From Microbacterium sp. LWO12-1.2 (lineage in GTDB: Bacteria; Actinomycetota; Actinomycetes; Actinomycetales; Microbacteriaceae): 64,000 nucleotides of DNA. Position numbers and translations under genes: made by a program. Every line of letters begins with the position of its first letter. Position 1 is the stretch's first letter. The stretch covers positions 3,782,001-3,846,000 of the forward strand of contig NZ_JBEGII010000001.1 in the NCBI RefSeq assembly GCF_040675875.1, in the 5' to 3' direction. The notes beneath the pieces are model-generated. The model worked only from the letters and a program-made list of their open reading frames with translations, was not told where the DNA came from and did not search any database. Below, in pieces: positions 23,312-32,477 of the stretch.

Positions 23312-24610
23312 ATGACAGAGCTGTCATCCGCCGCCAACGCGGCCGCGGTCGGTACCACCGGATTCAAAGCGCCGGGAACCACTCCGCCCCGCACCCCGCG
23401 CGGCTACACGCCCGGCCTCGCCGCCGTGAACTTCGGCGTCTATCTCGCCCTTCTCACCCCGGTCATGGTGTCGATGGCCTTCAAGATCCAGCACCTCGAT
23501 CCCACGAACACCGAGGGCAGCCTCGGGTTGGTGATGGGAGTCGGCGCCGCGTTCGCGCTCATCGCGAACCCGCTGGTCGGACGACTCTCCGACCGCACAA
23601 CCTCGCGCTGGGGTATGCGTCGCCCGTGGATCCTCGGCGGCGCGATCGTCGGTCTCGGCGGCTTCGCGATCATCGGTGCCGCGAGCTCGGTGTGGATGGT
23701 GCTCCTCGCCTGGTGCCTGGTGCAGACCTCGATGAATGCGGTTCTCGCCGCAGCCAACGCCACACTTCCCGATCAGGTGCCGGTCAGCAGTCGAGGCAAG
23801 GTCTCGGGCGTCGTCGGCATCACGACCCCGATCGGTATCCTCGCCGGCAGCTTCATCGTGAACTTCCTTCCCGGCGACTTCGAGCGCTTCGTGGTTCCCG
23901 GCGTGATCGCCTTGATCCTCGCGTTCGTGTTCGTCCTGACCTTGAAGGACCGTCGGCTCACCGAGAAGCCCGCTGAGCGTTTCACGGCGCGCATGTTCTT
24001 CAGCTCGTTCGTGTTCAACCCCCGCAAGCACCCCGACTTCGGGTGGACCTGGCTGACGAAGTTCTTCGTGATGTTCGGATACGCGGGCATCGCGACCTTC
24101 CTCCCGCTCTACCTCGTCACGAAGTTCGCGCTCGACGAGCAGGGCGCGGTCGGAACGATCCTCATCGCCAACCTGGCTTCGATGGCGGCGATGGCGATCT
24201 CCGCACCGCTCGGCGGGTTCCTCTCCGACAAGATCGGCAAGCGCCGTCCGTTCGTCGCCATCGCCGGTGTGGTCATGGTCGTGGGTCTCGTCATCCTCGC
24301 CATCGCCCCCGACATCACCACCGTGATCATCGCGCAGGCGATCATCGGCCTGGGCGCCGGTTCCTTCCTCTCCGTCGATCTCGCCCTCGCGACCGAGGTG
24401 CTGCCCAACCCCGCCGACACCGCCAAGGACCTCGGCGTGCTCAACATCGCCAACGCCCTGCCGCAGTCGATCGCCCCCGCGATCGCCCCCAGCATCATCG
24501 CCCTCGGCGCAGCGACACCCCTCGGCGGCTACACCACCTGGTACCTCTTCGGCGCGCTGGTCGCGCTGGCCGGTGCCGTTCTCGTCTACCGCATCAAGGG
24601 AGTCAAGTGA
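23312..24610 (+). CDS. MFS carrier, probably for a glycoside
   Basis: 432 residues with 12 hydrophobic segments and a polar N-terminus of about 30 residues. The loop after span 2 is GRLSDRTTSRWGMRRPW, the MFS A motif in a form seen in sugar/glycoside carriers (SLC45/GPH-like), and a second A-like motif GGFLSDKIGKRRPF follows span 8. It is followed after two bases by a GH3 glycosidase lacking a signal peptide, so the carrier most likely imports an intact glycoside. AAAGGA gives the ribosome site; the paired TetR operators cover its promoter. Confidence 0.87.
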   Translation: MTELSSAANAAAVGTTGFKAPGTTPPRTPRGYTPGLAAVNFGVYLALLTPVMVSMAFKIQHLDPTNTEGSLGLVMGVGAAFALIANPLVGRLSDRTTSRWGMRRPWILGGAIVGLGGFAIIGAASSVWMVLLAWCLVQTSMNAVLAAANATLPDQVPVSSRGKVSGVVGITTPIGILAGSFIVNFLPGDFERFVVPGVIALILAFVFVLTLKDRRLTEKPAERFTARMFFSSFVFNPRKHPDFGWTWLTKFFVMFGYAGIATFLPLYLVTKFALDEQGAVGTILIANLASMAAMAISAPLGGFLSDKIGKRRPFVAIAGVVMVVGLVILAIAPDITTVIIAQAIIGLGAGSFLSVDLALATEVLPNPADTAKDLGVLNIANALPQSIAPAIAPSIIALGAATPLGGYTTWYLFGALVALAGAVLVYRIKGVK

Positions 24611-24612
24611 CC

Positions 24613-26376
24613 ATGACAGACGCCACCACAGCGACAGCGACCCGTCCCTGGCTCGACGCGAGCCTGCCCGTCGACGAGCGCGTGCAGCTGCTGCTCGACG
24701 AGATGACGATCGAGGAGAAGGCCGGGCTCTTCTTCCACACGATGATCGCGATCGGCGACCTCGATGAGGCGAACCCGATCTTCGGCACCCCCAGCGCGCG
24801 CGACTTCGTCGAGAAGAAGCAGATGACGCACTTCAACCTGCTCGGCGCCGCACCGACCGGACGCGAGATCGCCGCCTGGCAGAACGCGGTGCAGCGGCTC
24901 GCGGCCTCGACGCGCCTCGGCATCCCCGTGACGCTGTCGACCGACCCGCGCCACTCGTTCAGCGAGAATCCCGGTGCGTCGATCCTCGCCGGTCCCTTCT
25001 CACAGTGGCCGGAGACCCTCGGCCTCGCAGCGACACGGGATGCTGGACTGGTGGAGCGCTTCGCCGACATCGCCCGCCAGGAGTACACGGCGGTCGGGCT
25101 TCGCGTCGCGCTGCATCCGCAGGTCGACCTCGCCACCGAGCCGCGCTGGGCACGCCAGACGGCCACGTTCGGGGAGGATGCGGAGCTGTCCGGTGCGCTC
25201 GGCGCCGCGTACATCCGTGGATTCCAGGGCGCGGCCTTCGGTCCAGGCTCGGTCTCGACCATGACCAAGCACTTTCCCGGGGGCGGTCCGCAGAAGGACG
25301 GCGAGGACCCGCACTTCCCGTACGGCCGCGAGCAGGTCTACCCGGGCGGGGAGTTCGAGCTGCACCTCAAGCCGTTCGAGGATGCGCTCGCCGCCGGCAC
25401 CCGCCAGATGATGCCCTACTACGGCATGCCGGTCGGGACCGAGTACGAAGAGGTCGGGTTCGGCTTCAACCGGTCCGTGATCACGGGGCTGCTGCGTGAG
25501 CGCTACGGCTTCGACGGACTCGTCTGCACGGACTGGGGTCTGATCAACGACTCCGAGATCTTCGGCCAGCCCTTCCCGGCGCGTGCCTGGGGCGTGGAGG
25601 AGCTCACGCCGCGCGAGCGCATGAAGAAGGTGCTGGACGCGGGTGTCGACCAGTTCGGCGGCGAGGACTGCCCCGAGCTGCTGCTCGCGCTCGTCGCCGA
25701 CGGTGAAGTCACAGAGGAGCGTCTCGACGTGTCGGCTCGGCGCCTGCTGCGCGAGAAGTTCGAGCTCGGTCTGTTCGAGAACCCGTTCGTCGATGAGGAT
25801 GCCGCGGACGAGGTCGTCGGCCGTGCGGAGTTCCGCGCCGCCGGCGAACAGGCCCAGCGCGCCTCGATCACCGTGCTCACGAACCAGGGCGCGCTGCCGT
25901 TCGCGCCCGGGCTGAAGCTCTACGTCGAGGGTGTCGACGCTGCGGTGGCGTCGACGTACGGCGAGGTCGTCTCGACTCCCGCGGAGGCGGACCTCGCGGT
26001 CATCCGACTGCAGGCTCCTTTCGAGGAGCGCGAGACGATGTTCGAGAACTTCTTCCACGCCGGCTCGCTCGACTTCGACGGCGAGGTGGTCGCGCACGTG
26101 CGTGCGGTCGCCGCAGCCGTGCCGACCGTGGTCGACGTGCTCGCGGATCGGCCGCCGATCCTGACCCCGCTCGTGGATGCCGCCGCGGCCGTGACCGTGA
26201 ACTGGGGCGCGTCAGGTGCGGCACTGCTCGACGTGCTCAGTGGTGCGTTCGCGGCGCAGGGCGCGCTGCCGTTCGACCTGCCGCGGTCGATGGCCGCGGT
26301 CGAGGCATCCGCCCCCGATGTGCCGTTCGACACCGAGGATCCGCTGTTCCGCTTCGGCCACGGACTGTCGCTGTAA
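24613..26376 (+). CDS. Glycoside hydrolase family 3, cytoplasmic beta-glycosidase
   Basis: 587 residues with no signal peptide. The GH3 N-terminal TIM-barrel domain includes MTIEEKAGLFFHTM, the KHFPGGG substrate-binding block near residue 220 and the nucleophile Asp307 in FDGLVCTDWGLI. The C-terminal domain (about 400-587) ends FGHGLSL as in beta-glucosidases. Together with the carrier that ends two bases before its start it forms an uptake-and-hydrolysis pair for a glycoside. The sugar and aglycone cannot be predicted; the acid/base residue in GH3 is poorly conserved and I do not assign it. Confidence 0.9.
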   Translation: MTDATTATATRPWLDASLPVDERVQLLLDEMTIEEKAGLFFHTMIAIGDLDEANPIFGTPSARDFVEKKQMTHFNLLGAAPTGREIAAWQNAVQRLAASTRLGIPVTLSTDPRHSFSENPGASILAGPFSQWPETLGLAATRDAGLVERFADIARQEYTAVGLRVALHPQVDLATEPRWARQTATFGEDAELSGALGAAYIRGFQGAAFGPGSVSTMTKHFPGGGPQKDGEDPHFPYGREQVYPGGEFELHLKPFEDALAAGTRQMMPYYGMPVGTEYEEVGFGFNRSVITGLLRERYGFDGLVCTDWGLINDSEIFGQPFPARAWGVEELTPRERMKKVLDAGVDQFGGEDCPELLLALVADGEVTEERLDVSARRLLREKFELGLFENPFVDEDAADEVVGRAEFRAAGEQAQRASITVLTNQGALPFAPGLKLYVEGVDAAVASTYGEVVSTPAEADLAVIRLQAPFEERETMFENFFHAGSLDFDGEVVAHVRAVAAAVPTVVDVLADRPPILTPLVDAAAAVTVNWGASGAALLDVLSGAFAAQGALPFDLPRSMAAVEASAPDVPFDTEDPLFRFGHGLSL

Positions 26377-26387
26377 GAGGCCGCTGT

Positions 26388-26420
26388 TCGCCAGGCGACG
26401 GGCATCCTGTCGCCTGGCGA
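26388..26420 (+). terminator. Hairpin after the GH3 gene
   Basis: TCGCCAGGCGAC (26388-26399) and GTCGCCTGGCGA (26409-26420) form a 12-bp perfect stem with a nine-base loop, 12 bases after the stop. There is no T-run, as is common in high-GC actinobacteria. Confidence 0.7.
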
Positions 26421-26536
26421 CAATGCGGGGCGGGGGCGCGGCGGGATGATGTTGGAGGATGCCGACAGGTGACTTCATCCTGATTTGTCGCAGACCTACC
26501 ATGAGAGCATCCCTACTTCTCTTCGAGAGGAATGCC

Positions 26537-28603
26537 ATGGTCGACGCCGCCGTCCGCTCTTCCGCGACACCCACCACGTCGAACGACGCTCTGCACACCC
26601 CGCACATCGATGTGGCTCAGGTCAATGAGCTCCTGATGGGCACCTGGGGCGAGACCCGCCGCCAGGCCCGCGAGATGATCAAGGACTCCGCGTTCTGGCG
26701 CAAGGACGAGCTCGGCAAGGACGAGCACCGCGAGCGCGTGCTGAGCCAGCTCCACCTGCTCGTCGAGAACAAGGCCGTGCACCGTGCGTTCCCGAAGTGG
26801 CTCGGCGGCGAGGAGAACAACGGCGCCAACATCGCCGGCTTCGAGGAACTGGTCGTCGCCGACCCGAGCCTGCAGATCAAGTCCGGCGTGCAGTGGGGTC
26901 TGTTCGGCTCCGCGATCCTGCAGCTCGGCACCAGGGAGCACCACGAGAAGTGGCTGCCCGGCGTGATGGACCTCTCGATTCCCGGTGCCTTCGCGATGAC
27001 CGAGATCGGGCACGGCTCCGACGTGGCATCCGCCGGCACCACGGCGACCTACGACCCTGAGACCGAGGAGTTCGTCATCCACACCCCGTTCCGCGGGGCG
27101 ACGAAGGAGTACCTCGGCAATGCGGCCCTGCACGGCATCGCGGCGACCGTGTTCGCGCAGCTGATCACCAACGGCGTGAGCCACGGCGTGCACTGCTTCT
27201 ACGTGCCGCTGCGCGGTGAGGACGGCGTGGACCTGCCCGGCATCGGCCGCGAGGACGACGGCCTCAAGGGCGGTCTCAACGGCATCGACAACGGGCGTCT
27301 GTCGTTCGACCACGTGCGCATCCCGCGCACCAACCTGCTCAACCGCTACGGCGACGTCGCCCCCGACGGCACCTACTCCAGCGCGATCGACAGCCCCGGC
27401 CGTCGCTTCTTCACGATGCTGGGCACGCTGGTGCAGGGGCGTGTCTCGCTGGACGGGGCCGCATCGTGGGCATCCGCTCTGGGCCTCGACATCGCGATCA
27501 CCTACGCCACCCAGCGCCGCCAGTTCGACGGTGCCGATGGTGAAGAGGTCGTACTGCTCGACTATGGCAAGCACCAGCGCCGTCTGCTCCCGCGGCTCGC
27601 GACCACGTACGCCCTGATCTTCGCGCACGACGAGTTCCTGCAGAAGTTCGACGGCGTCTTCTCGGGCCGCACCGACACCCCGGCCGACCGCGAGGATCTC
27701 GAGACACTCGCGGCCGCCCTCAAGCCGCTGTCGACCTGGCACGCGCTCGACACGCTGCAGGAGGCGCGCGAGGCCTGTGGCGGCGCCGGCTTCATGTTCG
27801 AGAACCGTCTGGTGGGGCTGCGTGCCGACCTCGACATCTACGTCACCTTCGAGGGCGACAACAACGTGCTGCTGCAGCTGGTCGGCAAGCGTCTGCTCAC
27901 CGACTACGCGAACCAGTTCCGCGGCAAGGATGCAGCCGCCCTGGCCAAGTTCGCCGTCGGCCAGACCGCCGGCAAGGTCTTCCATGGTGCGGGACTGCGC
28001 CAGTTCGGACAGGCTGTGGCCGACTTCGGTCAGGTCTCCCGCTCGGTCGAGAACGGTCTGCGTGAGGGGCAGCAGCACGAACTGCTCGCCGACCGCGTGC
28101 AGCAGATGGTCGCCGATATCGCCGGTCGCCTGCGCGCCGGCGCGAAGGACAAGGCGCTCGGCGCCCGTCTGTTCAACGAGAACCAGGCCGAGCTCATCGA
28201 GGCTGCTCGTGCGCACGGCGAGCTGCTGCAGTGGGAGGCGTTCACCGACGCCATCCACGGCATGGAGGACGGCGAGAGCAAGCAGGTGCTGACCTGGCTG
28301 CGCGACCTGTTCGGTCTGCAGCTGATCGAGAAGCATCTGGCCTGGCACCTCATCAACGGACGCCTGTCGACGCAGCGCGCCGCTGCGGTGTCGAGCTACA
28401 TCGACCGCCTGTGCGCCCGCCTGCGCCCGCACGCGCTCGACCTCGTCAAGGCTTTCGGCTATGAGCCGGAGCACGTGCGCGCACCGATCGCCTCTGGTGC
28501 CGAGCGCGAGCGTCAGGACGAGGCTCGTGCGTACTACGCCGACCTCGCGGCATCGGGTAACGCCCCGATCCAGGAGAAGGCGCTGAAGAAGCAGAAGCGC
28601 TGA
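26537..28603 (+). CDS. Acyl-CoA oxidase (ACOX family)
   Basis: 688 residues, the length of acyl-CoA oxidases rather than dehydrogenases. The flavin region has FAMTEIGHGSDVASAGTTATYD near residue 155 and ATKEYLGNAALHG soon after; the catalytic glutamate is in VTFEGDNNVLLQLVGKRLL near residue 440; the C-terminal 230 residues form the ACOX helical domain. It would catalyse the first, oxygen-using step of fatty acyl-CoA beta-oxidation and produce hydrogen peroxide. The ATG at 26537 follows GAGAGG by six bases, and TACCAT (26498-26503) is a possible -10. It is a single-gene unit closed by a strong hairpin. Confidence 0.92.
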   Translation: MVDAAVRSSATPTTSNDALHTPHIDVAQVNELLMGTWGETRRQAREMIKDSAFWRKDELGKDEHRERVLSQLHLLVENKAVHRAFPKWLGGEENNGANIAGFEELVVADPSLQIKSGVQWGLFGSAILQLGTREHHEKWLPGVMDLSIPGAFAMTEIGHGSDVASAGTTATYDPETEEFVIHTPFRGATKEYLGNAALHGIAATVFAQLITNGVSHGVHCFYVPLRGEDGVDLPGIGREDDGLKGGLNGIDNGRLSFDHVRIPRTNLLNRYGDVAPDGTYSSAIDSPGRRFFTMLGTLVQGRVSLDGAASWASALGLDIAITYATQRRQFDGADGEEVVLLDYGKHQRRLLPRLATTYALIFAHDEFLQKFDGVFSGRTDTPADREDLETLAAALKPLSTWHALDTLQEAREACGGAGFMFENRLVGLRADLDIYVTFEGDNNVLLQLVGKRLLTDYANQFRGKDAAALAKFAVGQTAGKVFHGAGLRQFGQAVADFGQVSRSVENGLREGQQHELLADRVQQMVADIAGRLRAGAKDKALGARLFNENQAELIEAARAHGELLQWEAFTDAIHGMEDGESKQVLTWLRDLFGLQLIEKHLAWHLINGRLSTQRAAAVSSYIDRLCARLRPHALDLVKAFGYEPEHVRAPIASGAERERQDEARAYYADLAASGNAPIQEKALKKQKR

Positions 28604-28610
28604 ACGCGGC

Positions 28611-28698
28611 GGTTCACAACTCCTCAGATCCGGGGCGGAATCAGTCGATTCCGCCCCGGATCTGTCTTCGGCAGCCGAATCCTGAGGAGTTGTGAACC
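28611..28698. repeat. Nested double hairpin between acyl-CoA oxidase and alcohol dehydrogenase genes
   Basis: A 17-bp perfect outer pair (28611-28627 with 28682-28698; arm GGTTCACAACTCCTCAG) encloses an 18-bp perfect stem with a four-base loop (28625-28642 / 28647-28664; it shares CAG with the outer arm, so the two cannot both form completely). The inner hairpin starts about 22 bases after the oxidase stop and can act as terminator. The mutually exclusive pairing is unusual. The outer arm shares the TGAGG-N-GT word with the repeats at 19600 and 21855. Confidence 0.85.
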
Positions 28699-28776
28699 GA
28701 ATGTCGGCGGCACCCAGCGAACACTGTGTTCGCGGTCGGTAGTGTCGAGCCGACGTCAGAGAAAGAGGAGCACCGG

Positions 28777-29823
28777 ATGAGCACTGTCCACGCCTACGCC
28801 GCCCCGAGCGAGGCCGCACCGCTGGAGCGCACCACGATCGAGCGCCGGGAACTCGGCCCGCGCGACGTCCTGATCGACATCGCCTTCGCCGGCATCTGTC
28901 ACTCCGACATCCACACCGTGCGCGGCGACTGGGGGCCGCAGACCTACCCGCTCGCGCCGGGACACGAGATCACGGGCACCGTCGCGGCGGTCGGCGCCGA
29001 GGTGTCGTCGTTCGCGATCGGCGACCGCGTCGGCGTGGGCTGCATGGTGAACTCCTGCGGCGAGTGCCGCAACTGCACGCGCGGACTCGAGCAGTTCTGC
29101 GTCGAGGGCGCGGTGATGACCTACGGCGGCACCGACCGTGACGGCACCATCACGCAGGGCGGCTACTCGGAGCAGGTCGTCGTGACCGAGGCCTTCGTGC
29201 TGCGGATCCCCGATGCCCTCCCGCTCGACGCCGCCGCGCCGCTGCTGTGCGCCGGCATCACCACGTACTCGCCGCTGCGGCACTGGAACGTCGGACCCGG
29301 CACGCGCGTCGCGGTCGTCGGCCTGGGTGGGCTCGGGCACATGGGCGTGCAGATCGCCCACGCGCTCGGCGCGGAGGTGACGGTTCTCTCGCAGACCCTG
29401 AGCAAGCAGGACGACGGTCTGCGCCTCGGCGCCGATCGATACTTCGCCACGAGCGACCGTGCGACGTTCCGCGAACTGCGTTCCTCGTTCGACGTGATCC
29501 TGAACACGGTGAGCGCCGTGCTCGACATGCGCTCGTACCTGAGCCTGCTCGACGTGGACGGCACGATGGTCTGCGTCGGTGCGCCGGCCGAACCCCTCGC
29601 GGTGGGGGTTTCTTCGCTGATCGGCGGACGCCGTTCGCTGGCGGGCTCGAACATCGGCGGCATCGCGGAGACCCAGGAGATGCTCGACTTCTGCGCCGAG
29701 CACGGCATCGCCTCGGAGATCGAGGTCATCACCGCCTCTGACATCAACGCCGCGTACGAGCGGGTGCTCGCGTCCGACGTGCGGTACCGCTTCGTGATCG
29801 ATGCCGAGACCATCCGCGACTGA
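28777..29823 (+). CDS. Zinc-dependent NAD(P) alcohol dehydrogenase, YahK/cinnamyl type
   Basis: 348 residues, medium-chain dehydrogenase fold. Catalytic zinc ligands: Cys in [10 protein letters not shown] (with the His) and the GHEITG motif. Structural zinc: [15 protein letters not shown]. The Rossmann motif is [29 protein letters not shown] and [10 protein letters not shown] are typical of the YahK/AdhC branch, which reduces many aldehydes with NADPH. The start at ATG 28777 has GAGGAG upstream; TAGTGT at 28740 is a possible -10. Monocistronic; the physiological aldehyde is unknown. Confidence 0.92.
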   Translation: MSTVHAYAAPSEAAPLERTTIERRELGPRDVLIDIAFAGICHSDIHTVRGDWGPQTYPLAPGHEITGTVAAVGAEVSSFAIGDRVGVGCMVNSCGECRNCTRGLEQFCVEGAVMTYGGTDRDGTITQGGYSEQVVVTEAFVLRIPDALPLDAAAPLLCAGITTYSPLRHWNVGPGTRVAVVGLGGLGHMGVQIAHALGAEVTVLSQTLSKQDDGLRLGADRYFATSDRATFRELRSSFDVILNTVSAVLDMRSYLSLLDVDGTMVCVGAPAEPLAVGVSSLIGGRRSLAGSNIGGIAETQEMLDFCAEHGIASEIEVITASDINAAYERVLASDVRYRFVIDAETIRD

Positions 29824-29840
29824 CGTCTCTTCGGGAGACA

Positions 29841-29885
29841 GACGAAGGGCGGGGCGAGCCGTGATGGCTCGCCCCGCCCTTCGTC
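29841..29885. terminator. Bidirectional terminator between alcohol dehydrogenase and nucleoside hydrolase genes
   Basis: A 20-bp perfect stem (29841-29860 with 29866-29885) and five-base loop (GTGAT) sit in the 74-base gap between two convergent genes, 17 bases after the first stop. The arm core is AAGGGCGGGGCGAGCC. Confidence 0.9.
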
Positions 29886-29897
29886 GTCGCACCGACG

Positions 29898-30875
29898 TCA
29901 GCCCACCAGCACCTCGGCCGCGGTCATGCGGGCGACAAGGTGGGGAGCGAGCGGAGCGTCGGTCGAGAGCACCACGCGCACCGTGGCGCCGGGCTGATCG
30001 ACCGGTCCGCGGCGCTGTCCGCGCAGGTCGCAGATGACCTGGCCGCGCGCCGGTCCCTGCGAGGTGTCGACCACCACGTCGACGGCCGGGGCGTTGGTCG
30101 CCGTGATGCCGCCGACCGCGATCGCCGCGGCGAGGGGGTCGTGCAGGGCGCTGCTGCGCTCGCCGTAGGTGGAGACGTAGAAATCGAAGTAGAAGTCGAG
30201 CATCTCGCCGACCGCTCGCGCGAGAGGGACGTCCGAGGCCAGCAGTGCGGCGCGGTCGTCCTCGTCGAACACGTTCTCCATCGTGACGTCGAGCGGCACG
30301 AGCACGACCGGCCACCCAGCCGACAGCATGGCCGCTGCCGCCTCGGGGTCGTTGCCGATGTTGGCCTCGGCCACCGGGGTGATGTTGCCAGGCACGAGGG
30401 CGGCGCCGCCCATGGCGGTGACGTTCGCCACCCGCGAGGGCAGCGTCGGGTCGAGTGCGAGCGCGGTCGCGATGTTCGTCAGTGGGCCGACCGTGATGAC
30501 CTCGAGCGTGCCGGGGTACTCGTGCGAGAGACGGATCAGCATGTGCGCGGCATCCTCGTCCTCCGGCTGACGCTCGGCGACGGGCAGGTCGATCTCGCCG
30601 ATGCCGTTGTCGCCGTGCACGTGCGGGGCGCCGCCGTCGAACGGGTGGCTGAGGAAGTCGTGCTGCCCGATGGCGACGGGAACCTCGGTGCGTCCGGCGA
30701 GCGCGAGCAGCCCGAGCGTGTTGACGGCGGCCTGCGCGGCGCTGGTGTTGCCGCTGACCGTGCCGATGCCGACGAGCTCGATCTCGGGCGAACCCAGAAG
30801 ATACGCGAGGGCGAGCGAGTCGTCGATGCCGGTGTCGCAGTCGAAGTAGACGGGGCGGGCGGTGGTGTGGGACAT
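29898..30875 (-). CDS. Nucleoside hydrolase (inosine-uridine preferring type)
   Basis: 325 residues. The calcium-binding, catalytic motif DCDTGIDDSLA is at residues 12-22, with VGPLTNIATAL in the middle and the histidine of the HDPLAA block near residue 240, all as in the IunH family. It cleaves ribonucleosides into base and ribose in the cytoplasm. It lies downstream of an MFS gene on the same strand (51-base gap holding a hairpin) and near a ribokinase, so the cluster would import nucleosides, hydrolyse them and phosphorylate the ribose. Confidence 0.93.
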   Translation of the reverse strand: MSHTTARPVYFDCDTGIDDSLALAYLLGSPEIELVGIGTVSGNTSAAQAAVNTLGLLALAGRTEVPVAIGQHDFLSHPFDGGAPHVHGDNGIGEIDLPVAERQPEDEDAAHMLIRLSHEYPGTLEVITVGPLTNIATALALDPTLPSRVANVTAMGGAALVPGNITPVAEANIGNDPEAAAAMLSAGWPVVLVPLDVTMENVFDEDDRAALLASDVPLARAVGEMLDFYFDFYVSTYGERSSALHDPLAAAIAVGGITATNAPAVDVVVDTSQGPARGQVICDLRGQRRGPVDQPGATVRVVLSTDAPLAPHLVARMTAAEVLVG

Positions 30876-30896
30876 GGAGTGCTCCGGTGGTCGGGA

Positions 30897-30920
30897 GGGC
30901 GGCCGCGGGTGCGGCCGCCC
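30897..30920 (-). repeat. Hairpin inside the MFS-nucleoside hydrolase operon
   Basis: A 10-bp perfect stem (GGGCGGCCGC / GCGGCCGCCC, loop of four) lies seven bases after the MFS stop and 22 bases before the nucleoside hydrolase start. It may be a weak terminator, which would lower hydrolase expression, or an mRNA processing or stability element. Confidence 0.7.
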
Positions 30921-30926
30921 GATGGT

Positions 30927-32339
30927 TCAGTTCTCTGCCGCGGTGCGCGGGGTGATCAGGAAGCTGGCGATGAGGGCGAGCGCAGTGATCCCGACGGAGA
31001 TCCACAGCGCCGTCACGTAGCCGCCGGGGGTGCCCTGCGCCGCGAACGGGGCGACGATGCCGATGCCGAGGCCGGCCCCGATGCCGAACGCGCTGCCGTT
31101 CAGACCGGGGAGCGCCGCCGGCGCTTCCGCCGGTGACTGCACGACACCGAGGCCGTTGATCGTGGTCAGCACGATGCCGTTGTAGGTGACGCCGAGGAGC
31201 GCGATCATCGCGAACACGACCCAGAAGCTCTGCGGCATCAGTGCGATCACGACGAGCAGCGCGAGGCAGGCGATCATGCCGATGCGCAGGATCGGGATCC
31301 AGCCCTTGCGCCCGGCGAGCCAGCCCGACATCGGTGCGGCGAAGACACCGATCAGCGCCGGCGGTGCGAGGAAGAGGAGTGCGGCGGTGGCGGCGTCGAG
31401 TCCGAAGCCGTGCGTGGTGTCCTGGCTGAGCAGCACCACGGTGAAGTTGATCACGGCGAAGACGCTGGACAGGGTGAGGACGGTGGTGGCGAGCACGGGC
31501 CACACCTGGCGCGACCGCAGGTGCTGCACGGCGATCAGGGGGGTGGTGCGGTTCTTCTCGACGAACCAGAACACCACCAGCGAAACGATAGTGCCCGCGA
31601 GGTAGAAGAGCGTGATCGGCGACAGCCACCCGGCGCTGGGGCCCGAGGAGACGAAGTAGGTCACGCTGATCAAGGCGATCGAGAGCACTGCGGCGCCCCA
31701 CCAGTCCATCTTCCCGGTGGAGGGACCGCCGGAGGATGCAGGGATGACCAGGGCGACGCACACGATGGCGGCGATGCCCACGATGAAGATCACGACGAAG
31801 ATCGAGCGGAATCCGAAGGTCTCGCTCAGCAGGCCGCCGATGTATCCGTCGACCCCGCCGACTCCGCCGTTGACGGCAGTGATGATGCCGAGTGTGGTGC
31901 CGAACACCTTGGCGCTGAGCGACTCGCTGAGGATGACGTAGGCGAGCTGGAACGCGGCACTGGACGCCCCCTGCAGCACCCGCCCGATGAGCAGCACGGT
32001 CAGGTTCGGCGCGAACATGCAGAGCAGGGTGCCGACGGACAGGAGCCCGAGCACGATGAACAGCGCCCGCTTGCGTCCGATGAAGTCGCTCCAGCGGCCG
32101 AGCACGACCCCGCCGACGGCGCCGGCGACGAAGAACAGCGACGAGACCTGCGAGACCTGGCCGATGTCCTCCCCGAGTTGCTTCGCGATGTCAGGGAGAG
32201 CCGGGGTGATCATGCTGGCGTTCAGCTGATACGACAGCACGCCCAGGATCAGCGTCGCGACCAGTGCGACGGCGCGGGGCCCGCGTACGGGTTCGCGGGC
32301 GACGATGCCCGGGGAAGCGGTGGGGGCGTGGGTGTGCAC
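30927..32339 (-). CDS. MFS carrier, probable nucleoside importer
   Basis: 470 residues with 14 hydrophobic segments, the DHA2-like layout. LGRWSDFIGRKRALF is the MFS A motif after span 2, and RVLQGASSAAFQLAYV is near span 4. Although this shape is often labelled drug exporter, its neighbours (nucleoside hydrolase downstream, ribokinase and GntR/UTRA regulator divergent) argue for nucleoside uptake. The GTG at 32339 has AAGGAG upstream at good spacing. The substrate is inferred from context only. Confidence 0.8.
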   Translation of the reverse strand: MHTHAPTASPGIVAREPVRGPRAVALVATLILGVLSYQLNASMITPALPDIAKQLGEDIGQVSQVSSLFFVAGAVGGVVLGRWSDFIGRKRALFIVLGLLSVGTLLCMFAPNLTVLLIGRVLQGASSAAFQLAYVILSESLSAKVFGTTLGIITAVNGGVGGVDGYIGGLLSETFGFRSIFVVIFIVGIAAIVCVALVIPASSGGPSTGKMDWWGAAVLSIALISVTYFVSSGPSAGWLSPITLFYLAGTIVSLVVFWFVEKNRTTPLIAVQHLRSRQVWPVLATTVLTLSSVFAVINFTVVLLSQDTTHGFGLDAATAALLFLAPPALIGVFAAPMSGWLAGRKGWIPILRIGMIACLALLVVIALMPQSFWVVFAMIALLGVTYNGIVLTTINGLGVVQSPAEAPAALPGLNGSAFGIGAGLGIGIVAPFAAQGTPGGYVTALWISVGITALALIASFLITPRTAAEN

Positions 32340-32377
32340 GGAGACTCCTTCGTCATGGATGCCCTCGGGTGAGGCTT

Positions 32378-32391
32378 GTATGATGTTATAC
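32378..32391. promoter_or_regulatory. Probable GntR operator in the divergent nucleoside promoter
   Basis: GTATGATGTTATAC is an inverted repeat (GTAT-N6-ATAC) in the 138-base gap between the MFS start and the GntR gene. HutC-type GntR proteins commonly bind AT-rich GT-TA-AC palindromes. A second palindrome, ACACGTGT, lies at 32413-32420. Confidence 0.5.
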
Positions 32392-32477
32392 CTCTCCGGT
32401 CCAACATGGTCAACACGTGTCCACTCATGCTTGAATACGGAGGGCGCTCGGGCCCGAGCGCGGGGAAGGAGCACGGC

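Noticed and set aside
30927..32339. Drug-efflux role for the 14-span MFS protein
   Set aside because: The fold alone allows it, but the surrounding nucleoside hydrolase, ribokinase and UTRA regulator make nucleoside uptake the better reading.
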